DNA of 64,000 nt from assembly GCA_049799955.1 (NCBI GenBank), contig JBARIW010000018.1, positions 1-64,000 of the forward strand. Direction: 5' to 3'. This document shows positions 6,549 through 11,760 of this stretch, one piece after another (within the stretch, counting starts at the first letter, position 1; every line of letters starts with the position of its first letter). Source of the DNA: JBGTFE01 sp049799955. Lineage in GTDB: Bacteria; Acidobacteriota; Blastocatellia; Pyrinomonadales; Pyrinomonadaceae. A program made the translations under genes and the position numbers. The notes under the pieces are model-generated. The model was not told the origin of the DNA and did not search any database. It was given only the letters and a program-made list of their open reading frames with translations.

Positions 6549-6613
6549 GGGCGACAAAAAATAGAAATGACGTTTCGTTTTGGAGACAAATGTAGTCATT
6601 CCGGCATTCGCCC
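6549..6613 (-). ncRNA. Minimal Y RNA, copy B, without tRNA-like module
   Basis: 65 nt, 5' end at 6613, between tRNA-Ser(GCT) and tRNA-His. Terminal stem GGGCGA/TCGCCC, 5' strand motif GGCGAATG, then an 8-bp upper stem GGAATGAC/GTCATTTC across an internal loop, and an apical hairpin TTTGT-CTCCAAA-ACGAA. Its 5' and 3' strands closely match Y RNA copy A (GGCGAATGC..GAATGACTACAT and TTTTGTCGCC). It lacks any T-arm or D-arm, so it is not a tRNA although the hairpin loop mimics a CCA anticodon. Confidence 0.65.
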
Positions 6614-6620
6614 GGTAATT

Positions 6621-6707
6621 TGGCAGAAAGAGCGGGACTTGAACCCGCAGGAGACGAATCTCGATTGTTTAGCAAATAATTGCGTCTACCGCCCGCGCCA
6701 TCTTTCC
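6621..6707 (-). tRNA. tRNA-Ser(GCT)
   Basis: Acceptor GGAAAGA/TCTTTCT, D-arm GCG/CGC, loop TTGCTAA, class II variable arm CGAGA/GTCTC, T-arm GCGGG-TTCAAGT-CCCGC, discriminator G, CCA encoded. One A-C mismatch in the anticodon stem. Confidence 0.92.
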
Positions 6708-6719
6708 ATTCTTGAGATT

Positions 6720-6796
6720 TGGAGCGAGTAGTCGGAATCGAACCGACGCTGAACGATTTTGCAGACCGTCGCCTTATCCGTCTTGGCTATACTCGC
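6720..6796 (-). tRNA. tRNA-Cys(GCA)
   Basis: Acceptor GCGAGTA/TACTCGC, D-arm GCC/GGC, anticodon stem ACGGT/ATCGT, loop CTGCAAA, T-arm GTCGG-TTCGATT-CCGAC, discriminator T (Cys identity), CCA encoded. Confidence 0.95.
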
Positions 6797-6803
6797 TTGA
6801 GTT

Positions 6804-6879
6804 TGGCAGGAACGACAGGACTTGAACCTGCTAAAATCAGATTGAAAATCTAATCGCTCGTCTCTTTGCATTCGTTCCC
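6804..6879 (-). tRNA. tRNA-Glu(TTC)
   Basis: Acceptor GGGAACG/CGTTCCT, anticodon stem TTAGA/TCTGA, loop TTTTCAA, T-arm GCAGG-TTCAAGT-CCTGT, discriminator G, CCA encoded. The D-arm is weak (TGC/GCG) and its loop lacks the usual GG pair. Confidence 0.88.
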
Positions 6880-6882
6880 AAA

Positions 6883-6956
6883 TGCGCGCGGAGAGATTCG
6901 AACTCTCAACAATTTGGTTTTAAGTCAAACGCCTCTGCCGATTGGGCTACACGCGC
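6883..6956 (-). tRNA. tRNA with anticodon TAA (Leu codons) but a short variable loop
   Basis: Acceptor GCGCGTG/CGCGCGC, D-arm GCC/GGC, anticodon stem TTTGA/CCAAA (one A-C mismatch), loop CTTAAAA, variable loop TTGTT, T-arm GAGAG-TTCGAAT-CTCTC, discriminator A, CCA not encoded. Bacterial Leu tRNAs normally carry a long variable arm; this one has class I form. Confidence 0.88.
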
Positions 6957-6967
6957 AAAAGAAATTT

Positions 6968-7010
6968 GGTTTCAATCCAAAATCTAAAATCTAAAATCCA
7001 AAATCTAACT
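6968..7010. repeat. Half copy of the AATCCAAAATCTAAAA repeat
   Basis: Only the right-arm words (AATCCAAAATCTAAAATC) are present, between the TAA tRNA and tRNA-Ala. Confidence 0.6.
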
Positions 7011-7084
7011 TGGTGGACCGAAAGGGATTCAAACCCTTGCGAGAAGTTTGCAGGACTTCTATGCTGTCATTACATCATCAGCCC
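7011..7084 (-). tRNA. tRNA-Ala(TGC)
   Basis: Acceptor GGGCTGA/TCGGTCC contains the G3-U70 Ala identity pair; discriminator A and CCA encoded. Anticodon stem GAAGT/ACTTC with loop CCTGCAA puts C at position 33 instead of U. T-arm AAGGG-TTTGAAT-CCCTT. The D-arm is reduced (ATGT/GCAT) and lacks the GG of the D-loop. Confidence 0.82.
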
Positions 7085-7091
7085 GGAAAAT

Positions 7092-7167
7092 TGGTACCGA
7101 CGGTGAGAGTCGAACTCACATCATCTTGTTTCTAAGACAAGCGCCTCGCCATTTGGGCTACGTCGGC
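7092..7167 (-). tRNA. tRNA with anticodon TAG (Leu codons) but a short variable loop
   Basis: Acceptor GCCGACG/CGTCGGT, D-arm GCC/GGC, anticodon stem CTTGT/ACAAG, loop CTTAGAA, variable loop ATGAT, T-arm GTGAG-TTCGACT-CTCAC, discriminator A, CCA encoded. Like the TAA tRNA it lacks the long variable arm expected of bacterial tRNA-Leu. Confidence 0.9.
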
Positions 7168-7180
7168 ACGGAAAAATATT

Positions 7181-7258
7181 TGGTAAGGGCGGCGAGATTC
7201 GAACTCGCGAACACTTGCTCCCAAGGCAAGCCCGTATAGCCATCTGCGGAACACCCTT
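7181..7258 (-). tRNA. tRNA-Pro(TGG)
   Basis: Acceptor AAGGGTG/CGCCCTT, D-stem CCG/CGG, anticodon stem CTTGC/GCAAG, loop CTTGGGA, T-arm GCGAG-TTCGAAT-CTCGC, discriminator A, CCA encoded. Confidence 0.93.
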
Positions 7259-7267
7259 ACAAAAACT

Positions 7268-7341
7268 TGGCTTCGGAGAAAGGATTCGAACCTATGTTTC
7301 TTGATTCAAAGTCAAGCGTCCTTCCACTGGACGACTCCGAA
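7268..7341 (-). tRNA. tRNA-Gln(TTG)
   Basis: Acceptor TTCGGAG/CTCCGAA, D-arm GTCC/GGAC, anticodon stem CTTGA/TCAAG, loop CTTTGAA, discriminator G, CCA encoded. The T-stem has one T-T mismatch. Confidence 0.94.
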
Positions 7342-7345
7342 AAGC

Positions 7346-7426
7346 TCAATTACGAATTAAAAATTACGAATTACGAATTAGAAGAAGCTTCCTTCATTCG
7401 TAATTCGTAATTTGAAATTCGTAATT
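7346..7426. repeat. Inverted repeat of AATTACGAATT words
   Basis: Left arm AATTACGAATTAAAAATT, right arm with TTCGTAATTCGTAATT, spacer GAAGAAGCTTCC. Same word family as 1723-1805 and 49432-49494. Confidence 0.8.
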
Positions 7427-7431
7427 GCTTC

Positions 7432-7509
7432 TGGCGGCTTCGGTGCGACTCGAACGCACAACCTCAGGTTTCGTAGACCTGCGCTCTAATTCCATTGAGC
7501 TACGAAGCC
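7432..7509 (-). tRNA. tRNA-Arg(ACG)
   Basis: Acceptor GGCTTCG/CGAAGCC, D-arm GCTC/GAGC, anticodon stem CAGGT/ACCTG, loop CTACGAA, T-arm GTGCG-TTCGAGT-CGCAC, discriminator G, CCA encoded. A34 would be edited to inosine by TadA. Confidence 0.95.
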
Positions 7510-7516
7510 GAAAACT

Positions 7517-7594
7517 TGGAAAGGGCGAGAGGATTTGAACCTCCAACCTGTTCGGTCGAAACGAACTGCTCTAAATCCGTTGAGCTACGCCCCC
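7517..7594 (-). tRNA. tRNA-Arg(TCG)
   Basis: Acceptor GGGGGCG/CGCCCTT (two G-T pairs), D-arm GCTC/GAGC, anticodon stem GTTCG/CGAAC, loop TTTCGAC, T-arm GGAGG-TTCAAAT-CCTCT, discriminator T, CCA encoded. Confidence 0.92.
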
Positions 7595-7669
7595 ATTTGG
7601 ATTTTAGATTACCGATTTTGGATTGGAAGGATTTTTCCCGAATCCAAAATCTAAAATCCAAAATTAAAT
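7595..7669. repeat. Inverted repeat of GGATTTTAGATT words
   Basis: Arms TTGGATTTTAGATTA and AATCTAAAATCCAAAA around a spacer rich in TTTTTCCC. Same family as 5888-5962. Confidence 0.75.
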
Positions 7670-7756
7670 TGGCGGAAGACACAGGACTCGAACCTGTATG
7701 CGATGAACTCGCGGCAGTTTTCAAGACTGCTGCCACACCGATTTGGCTTGCCTTCA
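7670..7756 (-). tRNA. tRNA-Ser(TGA)
   Basis: Acceptor TGAAGGC/GTCTTCC with a T1-C72 mismatch, D-arm GCC/GGC, anticodon stem GCAGT/ACTGC, loop CTTGAAA, class II variable arm (CGCGA/TCGCA), T-arm ACAGG-TTCGAGT-CCTGT, discriminator G, CCA encoded. Confidence 0.92.
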
Positions 7757-7819
7757 GGGAAAAGTGAGAGGTGAGGATTAGAAGAAATCACGTTTTTCTT
7801 CGCGGCGCAGGAGAAAATT

Positions 7820-7894
7820 TGGCAGGCGTACTCCGATTTGAACGGAGAATTTCGGTTTTGGAGACCGGGCGTTTTGCCGTTAAACTACACGCCT
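7820..7894 (-). tRNA. tRNA-Trp(CCA)
   Basis: Acceptor AGGCGTG/TACGCCT, D-arm GTTT/AAAC, anticodon loop CTCCAAA (anticodon CCA), T-arm CTCCG-TTCAAAT-CGGAG, discriminator G (Trp identity), CCA encoded. Confidence 0.93.
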
Positions 7895-7903
7895 GGAGAA
7901 ATT

Positions 7904-7979
7904 TGGAGTGAGCGACGGGAATCGAACCCGCATCCTTCGGTTTGGAAGACCGACGCACAGCCTGTCGTGCTACGCTCAC
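7904..7979 (-). tRNA. tRNA-Gly(TCC)
   Basis: Acceptor GTGAGCG/CGCTCAC, D-arm GCAC/GTGC, anticodon stem TCGGT/ACCGA, loop CTTCCAA, T-arm GCGGG-TTCGATT-CCCGT, discriminator T, CCA encoded. Confidence 0.94.
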
Positions 7980-7987
7980 TTGAAATT

Positions 7988-8076
7988 TGGTGCACCGGGA
8001 AGGATTCGAACCTTCAAAGCTTCGAACGAGCCACAGTTTTACAGACTGCTTGCCTTAACCAATGGACGACCGGTGC
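7988..8076 (-). tRNA. tRNA-Tyr(GTA)
   Basis: Acceptor GCACCGG/CCGGTGC, anticodon stem GCAGT/ACTGT, loop CTGTAAA, class II variable arm (GGCT/AGC), T-arm GAAGG-TTCGAAT-CCTTC, discriminator A, CCA encoded. First tRNA of the array. Confidence 0.95.
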
Positions 8077-8108
8077 GTGAAAATTTTTGAAAAATCTGTT
8101 ATAAAAAC

Positions 8109-8233
8109 AGGTGAAGGCAGACCGATTTGGCACACGAAGGCACAGAAATGCCCAATGTTGACAGTCAAGATTGATTTTTCCGACTCGCCAAAGTTACAGA
8201 AAAAATCAATCTTTGAAGAGGCTGCCTTCACCT
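8109..8233. ncRNA. Structured RNA candidate in the leader of the tRNA array
   Basis: 125 nt closed by a perfect 12-bp inverted repeat (AGGTGAAGGCAG with CTGCCTTCACCT). It contains a second perfect 13-bp stem (AAGATTGATTTTT with AAAAATCAATCTT, 8167-8179 and 8201-8213) and a GGCA/TGCC hairpin. It starts 33 nt upstream of tRNA-Tyr in the direction of array transcription. No open frame explains it. Strand is undecided because the stems are symmetric. Confidence 0.5.
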
Positions 8234-8282
8234 TTGCTCTCAAAAAATTGCTTTAATTGTCAAAGAACCTAAAAACGGAAAA

Positions 8283-8404
8283 GGAGCGGCAACTTTTAAG
8301 TCTCTCAGAGAAACTTGCGTTACCGCTCCTAAAACAAATTCGAGTTTTTTCTAATAAAACTCTTAAATTTTTTATGCTTTGGGAGCGGAAACGAAGCCGC
8401 TCCC
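8283..8404. other. Two GGAGCGG hairpins in the array leader
   Basis: Two hairpins share the same stem: GGAGCGG (8283-8289) with CCGCTCC (8323-8329), and GGGAGCGG (8381-8388) with CCGCTCCC (8397-8404). The second is followed on the plus strand by GCTTTTCT and could terminate plus-strand transcripts. On the minus strand neither is followed by a T run, so read-through into the array is expected. The arms can also cross-pair. Confidence 0.5.
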
Positions 8405-8410
8405 GCTTTT

Positions 8411-8575
8411 CTAAATCTTCCTTTCGAGGCGATTTATACCGCCCGGTTTGGGTTGATAACTTGAATTTTCAATACCGGCACACAATCCGGCAGACAGACT
8501 CGCGCTAAACCGCATTGTATTTCCGGCGGTTTCCGTGAGCGTTCTCTGCATTGTCTGTATCCAAGTATGAATCAC
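8411..8575 (-). CDS. Possible small protein (54 aa) in the tRNA-array leader
   Basis: A GTG start at 8575 lies 8 nt after GGAGA, and the frame runs 54 codons to TAG at 8411-8413. The peptide includes QTMQRTLTETAG, then SASLSAGLCAGI and a Pro/Gly-rich end. It is the first frame after the promoter at 8627-8656. No family was recognised. It could be a chance frame; the good ribosome binding site and position are the only support. Confidence 0.3.
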   Translation of the reverse strand: MIHTWIQTMQRTLTETAGNTMRFSASLSAGLCAGIENSSYQPKPGGINRLERKI

Positions 8576-8626
8576 AAAAATTATCTCCAAAAAAAATTTG
8601 TTCGACTTTCCGCCGAACAGTTGAAA

Positions 8627-8656
8627 GTTTTAGCACGACTCAAAATCGCTTGTCAA
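8627..8656 (-). promoter_or_regulatory. Sigma70-type promoter for the tRNA array
   Basis: On the minus strand TTGACA (8656-8651) is followed after 18 nt by TAAAAC (8632-8627). It lies 40 bp beyond the thiL stop codon, giving the leader and array a promoter independent of thiL. The -35 box is a perfect consensus; the -10 box matches 4 of 6. Confidence 0.6.
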
Positions 8657-8695
8657 GGGCTTTTTGCAAAAAATTTTCAGAAAGCGAAATTTTTA

Positions 8696-9718
8696 TTAAA
8701 AATGGCGAAAGCCTTTCGGTTTTAAAATCACACCTTCGCTGCCTATCGTAAGTTCAATGATTTCTAAGTTTGCGGTTATTTCTCCGATGTGTGAAAAAGG
8801 GAAGTTTTGCAGCTCTTTTTCGACCTGAATTTTTTTTTTCGGATTAACGGTAAAAAGCAGCTCAAAATCTTCGCCGCCGTTAAGAGCGAAATTTAATTCT
8901 TCCGAAATTTGTTTTTTTGTATCTTCAATCTTTGCGTCTTTGCGCTTTTGCGGGAAAACTTCCTCATAAATCGGAATCTTTTCAGCGAAAATCTTCGCGC
9001 CGACTTTGCTTTCACGGCACAAATGCGCCAAATCCGAAGAAATTCCGTCGCTCAAATCAATCATCGCCGTCGCTAAATTTTTCTTGCCGAGAACGCGTCC
9101 GGTTTCGACCTGAGGATTTGGTTTTAATTGCCGCAAGAGAAGTGTTTGAACAGAGTTTTTCGAGCCTTTTTCAAGTCTTTCGCCTTCCTCCAAAAGCTCT
9201 AAGCCGGCAGCAGCAGCGCCGAGTTTTCCGGTTACAAAAATCAAATCTCCGACTTTCGCGGTCGAGCGCAAAACGGCTTTTCCTTTTCGAGCTTCGCCCG
9301 CAGCAATCGAATCGACAACGATTTTTCCGGGCGTTCTGGAAACGTCGCCGCCGACGAGCGCGACATCGAATTTTTTCGCTAAAGCAAACCAGCCTTCGTA
9401 AAATTTTTCGATGAAATCAGTTTTCCAGATTTTTTCGGGAACGCCGATTGAAAGCATCGACCAGACGGGTTTCGCGCCCATCGCGGCGACATCCGAAAGC
9501 GAAACGGCTAACGCCTTGTGTCCGAGAAATTCGGGTGTCGTCCAGTCGAGCCGAAAATCGATGTCTTCGACGAGTAAATCCGTCGTGATGACCAAATCAG
9601 TTTTAGAATCTTTCGCCAAAACGGCGCAATCGTCGCCGATGCCGACGCGAATCGAAGATTGCGAAAATTTCGAAGCTTTATTTTTTAATTTTGTGATAAA
9701 CTCAAATTCGGTCGTCAT
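8696..9718 (-). CDS. thiL: Thiamine-monophosphate kinase
   Basis: 340 aa, close to the family length. ThiL phosphorylates thiamine monophosphate with ATP to thiamine diphosphate, the last step of the pathway, in the cytosol. The N-terminal IGDDCAVL motif, the TTDLLVEDIDF segment, GHKALAVSLSDVAAMGA and MIDLSDGISSDL are typical of the AIR-synthase-like fold and its metal/ATP sites. GGEDFELLFT near residue 260 is the ThiL-specific signature. Transcribed away from the MerR gene; the tRNA-array promoter starts just behind it. Confidence 0.95.
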   Translation of the reverse strand: MTTEFEFITKLKNKASKFSQSSIRVGIGDDCAVLAKDSKTDLVITTDLLVEDIDFRLDWTTPEFLGHKALAVSLSDVAAMGAKPVWSMLSIGVPEKIWKTDFIEKFYEGWFALAKKFDVALVGGDVSRTPGKIVVDSIAAGEARKGKAVLRSTAKVGDLIFVTGKLGAAAAGLELLEEGERLEKGSKNSVQTLLLRQLKPNPQVETGRVLGKKNLATAMIDLSDGISSDLAHLCRESKVGAKIFAEKIPIYEEVFPQKRKDAKIEDTKKQISEELNFALNGGEDFELLFTVNPKKKIQVEKELQNFPFSHIGEITANLEIIELTIGSEGVILKPKGFRHF

Positions 9719-9803
9719 AAAAAATCATTGACATAAGCTTACTAAATCCTTACAATAACGGCGGCGGATATTACACAAAACTTTAACACAAAAGAGGCTC
9801 GAA

Positions 9804-10343
9804 ATGGGACAACCAGCAGTTGCGATACCGGAAAAAATATTCTTTAAAATCGGCGAAGTATGCGACCTCGTCGATGTGCAGGCGCACGTTTTGCGCTACT
9901 GGGAAACGGAATTTCCGATGCTTTCGCCGCAGAAAAATCGTTCCGGTCAGAGAAGTTATCGACGGCGCGATGTCGAGATTGCGCTTCGCATCAAGGAACT
10001 GCTTTACGAAGATTTATACACGATTGCCGGAGCCAAGAAAAAGCTACAGGGCGAATTGCGCGAAACGAGCCGTCTGAAAATCGTTCATCCCGAACCCGCG
10101 CCGAAAGAAGTTTTTATCAAAGAAATCAAAGCGCCCGCGCCGGAGCCGGTCGAAGAAGAAATTGAAGTAGATGAATTGGAAGAAGTCGGCGAAATCGAGA
10201 ATTTTGAAAGTCATGAGCCGGTAGAGCTGGACGATGAAAAACGCGAGGCTCTGACAAATCTCGCCGCGCAGCTTCTGGAACTGCGCGAAATGCTCAAAAC
10301 GAAAAGCGGCGAAGACCAAAACAGGCGTCAAAGAAAATTCTGA
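9804..10343 (+). CDS. MerR-family transcriptional regulator
   Basis: 179 aa. The N-terminal 75 residues form a MerR winged helix (FKIGEVCDLVDVQAHVLRYW; then QRSYRRRDVEIALRIKELLY). The C-terminal half is a strongly acidic tail (residues 100-150) without the Cys residues of metal sensors, followed by a short helix. It matches the small MerR proteins of Acidobacteriota and delta-proteobacteria with unknown ligand. Start follows AAAGAGG. It precedes tRNA-Pro(GGG) on the same strand. Confidence 0.85.
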   Translation: MGQPAVAIPEKIFFKIGEVCDLVDVQAHVLRYWETEFPMLSPQKNRSGQRSYRRRDVEIALRIKELLYEDLYTIAGAKKKLQGELRETSRLKIVHPEPAPKEVFIKEIKAPAPEPVEEEIEVDELEEVGEIENFESHEPVELDDEKREALTNLAAQLLELREMLKTKSGEDQNRRQRKF

Positions 10344-10390
10344 TTTGACATTTAATCGAATCGTTTCTAATCTGAAAAGGTCAGTTTTAA

Positions 10391-10464
10391 CGGGACGTGG
10401 CGCAGCCTGGTAGCGCGCTTCCTTGGGGTGGAAGAGGTCGCATGTTCAAATCATGTCGTCCCGA
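10391..10464 (+). tRNA. tRNA-Pro(GGG)
   Basis: Acceptor CGGGACG/CGTCCCG, D-arm GCGC/GCGC, anticodon stem CTTCC/GGAAG, loop TTGGGGT, T-arm GCATG-TTCAAAT-CATGT, discriminator A, CCA not encoded. A standard-looking tRNA separate from the array. Confidence 0.95.
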
Positions 10465-10467
10465 GGG

Positions 10468-11118
10468 TTACAATAAGGAAACCTGCTCGTCGGTGTAATC
10501 TGCACACTTCTGTTGAGAAGTGACCAATTCCTTAATGGTTTTCCAATGCTTTTCTTTTATTTTTTGCGTCAGGTGTGTCTCCGTTGAGACATCGATGACG
10601 TGCAGCTTAATCCCCGCTTTTAAGCATTTATCTGCTTTGATTTTATCTATTAATTGAATCCTGTTTAATTTCACAACGCCGTAAATTGGCTGATAATGCA
10701 GAATTCCGTTTAGCTCGATAGCCAATTTTAATTCAGGAAAATAAAAATCCAACTCTGAGCCAATTGGTTCTTTTCTATTACACACAAAATTAAGAAAAGG
10801 GAAATTTAACCGTAATTCCCGCTCAAGATAACATTCTAATTTTGAGCGCCGCGTTCCGGTCTGTTTGTGCCGATTATTATAAGAAGCGCCGCAGGATTTT
10901 GAGCAGAAGACATTATTTTTTGTTTTTCTTATTTGAGCTGGTGTTTTACTTATAGATTTTGAACACCAAGAGCAGAGAAATCTTCTTCCTTTTTCCTGAT
11001 AAGAATAGCGACATTTAATAGAACAGAAAAAATTCCAGCCGTTTTTGATTGATTCATTGTACCTGCCGGTTGATTTGACTGTTTCCTTTTCACAGTTTTG
11101 GCAATTCACTCTTTTCAT
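10468..11118 (-). CDS. Zinc-finger protein with Vsr/PD-(D/E)XK-like nuclease domain
   Basis: 216 aa. Two Cys4-type fingers (CQNC..FCSIKC and LCSWC..FCSKSC, residues 6-75) precede a nuclease-like core: SELDFYFPELKLAIELNG, where D-x..-E-x-N fits the endonuclease-like DUF559/Vsr fold. This is the architecture of free-standing homing or phage-type endonucleases. The stop codon lies only 3 bp beyond tRNA-Pro(GGG), convergent with it, and the gene is AT-rich, both suggesting an insertion at the tRNA 3' end. No second copy of the tRNA end was seen at the other flank. Confidence 0.65.
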   Translation of the reverse strand: MKRVNCQNCEKETVKSTGRYNESIKNGWNFFCSIKCRYSYQEKGRRFLCSWCSKSISKTPAQIRKTKNNVFCSKSCGASYNNRHKQTGTRRSKLECYLERELRLNFPFLNFVCNRKEPIGSELDFYFPELKLAIELNGILHYQPIYGVVKLNRIQLIDKIKADKCLKAGIKLHVIDVSTETHLTQKIKEKHWKTIKELVTSQQKCADYTDEQVSLL

Positions 11119-11140
11119 TAACGGTTAATTATCATAAATT

Positions 11141-11644
11141 TTACTCAGAATTTTCTTCGACATTTTCTACCGAATCTTCCGGCACAGCTTCAATCATTTG
11201 CGGTTTCGGAAACATTCTGTCGTGCAGTCTTGCGACTAAAAATTGATTAAAGAAAACGAAAACGGCAAAGCCGATGCATAAAAGCGCGCCGTAGAGCGGT
11301 CTTAAAGAAAAAGCGCTCGGAGCGGAAGTGTTTTGCGCCAGATATTGAGAGAAAGTTTTGTCGAGCCAGAAAGTATAAAGGACGGTAAAAATGCAAAAAT
11401 AAACGAGCGTTGTCCAGAAAGCCCACGATTTGCGAGTTTTCCAGAGAATTACGTTGGCTAAAACAAGCAGGATGAAAGTGGAAATCCAGAGAAAATTTCC
11501 GCTAATGCGCGAGAAATATTCATAATTTATAACCACACTTCGCGGGTCGCCGATGCTTCCAAGCCAGCTTGAGGAATAATACGTTAAAACGAACATCACA
11601 AGAAGAAAGACCGCGAGCGCGACGAGATAAACTTTATTCGGCAT
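11141..11644 (-). CDS. Four-TM membrane protein of unknown function
   Basis: 167 aa. Hydrophobic segments near 5-24, 52-70, 78-98 and 118-140, short polar loops, and an acidic C-terminal tail. No family recognised. It lies 22 bp before the nuclease gene on the same strand; the two could be co-transcribed. Confidence 0.7.
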   Translation of the reverse strand: MPNKVYLVALAVFLLVMFVLTYYSSSWLGSIGDPRSVVINYEYFSRISGNFLWISTFILLVLANVILWKTRKSWAFWTTLVYFCIFTVLYTFWLDKTFSQYLAQNTSAPSAFSLRPLYGALLCIGFAVFVFFNQFLVARLHDRMFPKPQMIEAVPEDSVENVEENSE

Positions 11645-11696
11645 AGACGCATTTTTACCACAGTTTCGAGCTTATTTCCAAGCAAAATATTTAAAA

Positions 11697-11744
11697 CAAA
11701 AATCCGGCGGCGGGATAAATATAAATCCCGTCGCCGGATTTTTT
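11697..11744. terminator. Bidirectional intrinsic terminator
   Basis: A long GC-rich hairpin (AATCCGGCGGCGGGAT with ATCCCGTCGCCGGATT) flanked by A and T tracts, directly after the stop of the HtrA-like gene. It should end that minus-strand transcript. Confidence 0.85.
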
Positions 11745-11760
11745 GAAAATTAACAACAAA

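Noticed and set aside
6549..6613. Truncated tRNA-Trp or tRNA-Gly with a CCA/TCC anticodon loop
   Set aside because: No T-arm or D-arm; its ends match the Y RNA copies instead. A complete tRNA-Trp(CCA) exists at 7820-7894.
7011..7084. A second tRNA-Cys(GCA)
   Set aside because: With a 7-nt loop the anticodon is TGC; the G3-U70 pair and A73 identify tRNA-Ala.
6308..7672. CRISPR array in the repeat-rich tRNA region
   Set aside because: Repeats are inverted near-tandem words without regular spacers, and no cas genes are present.
5463..8256. Short open frames across the tRNA array on both strands
   Set aside because: They overlap tRNA and Y RNA genes and encode typical antisense-tRNA peptides without ribosome binding sites.
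8257..8508. An 83-aa plus-strand frame (RERKRSRSR-type)
   Set aside because: It runs across two GC hairpins and opposite the array leader, has no ribosome binding site and a composition typical of a chance frame.
2693..8656. Prophage or phage-borne tRNA array
   Set aside because: No capsid, terminase, integrase or lysis gene lies nearby; flanks are housekeeping genes (thiL).
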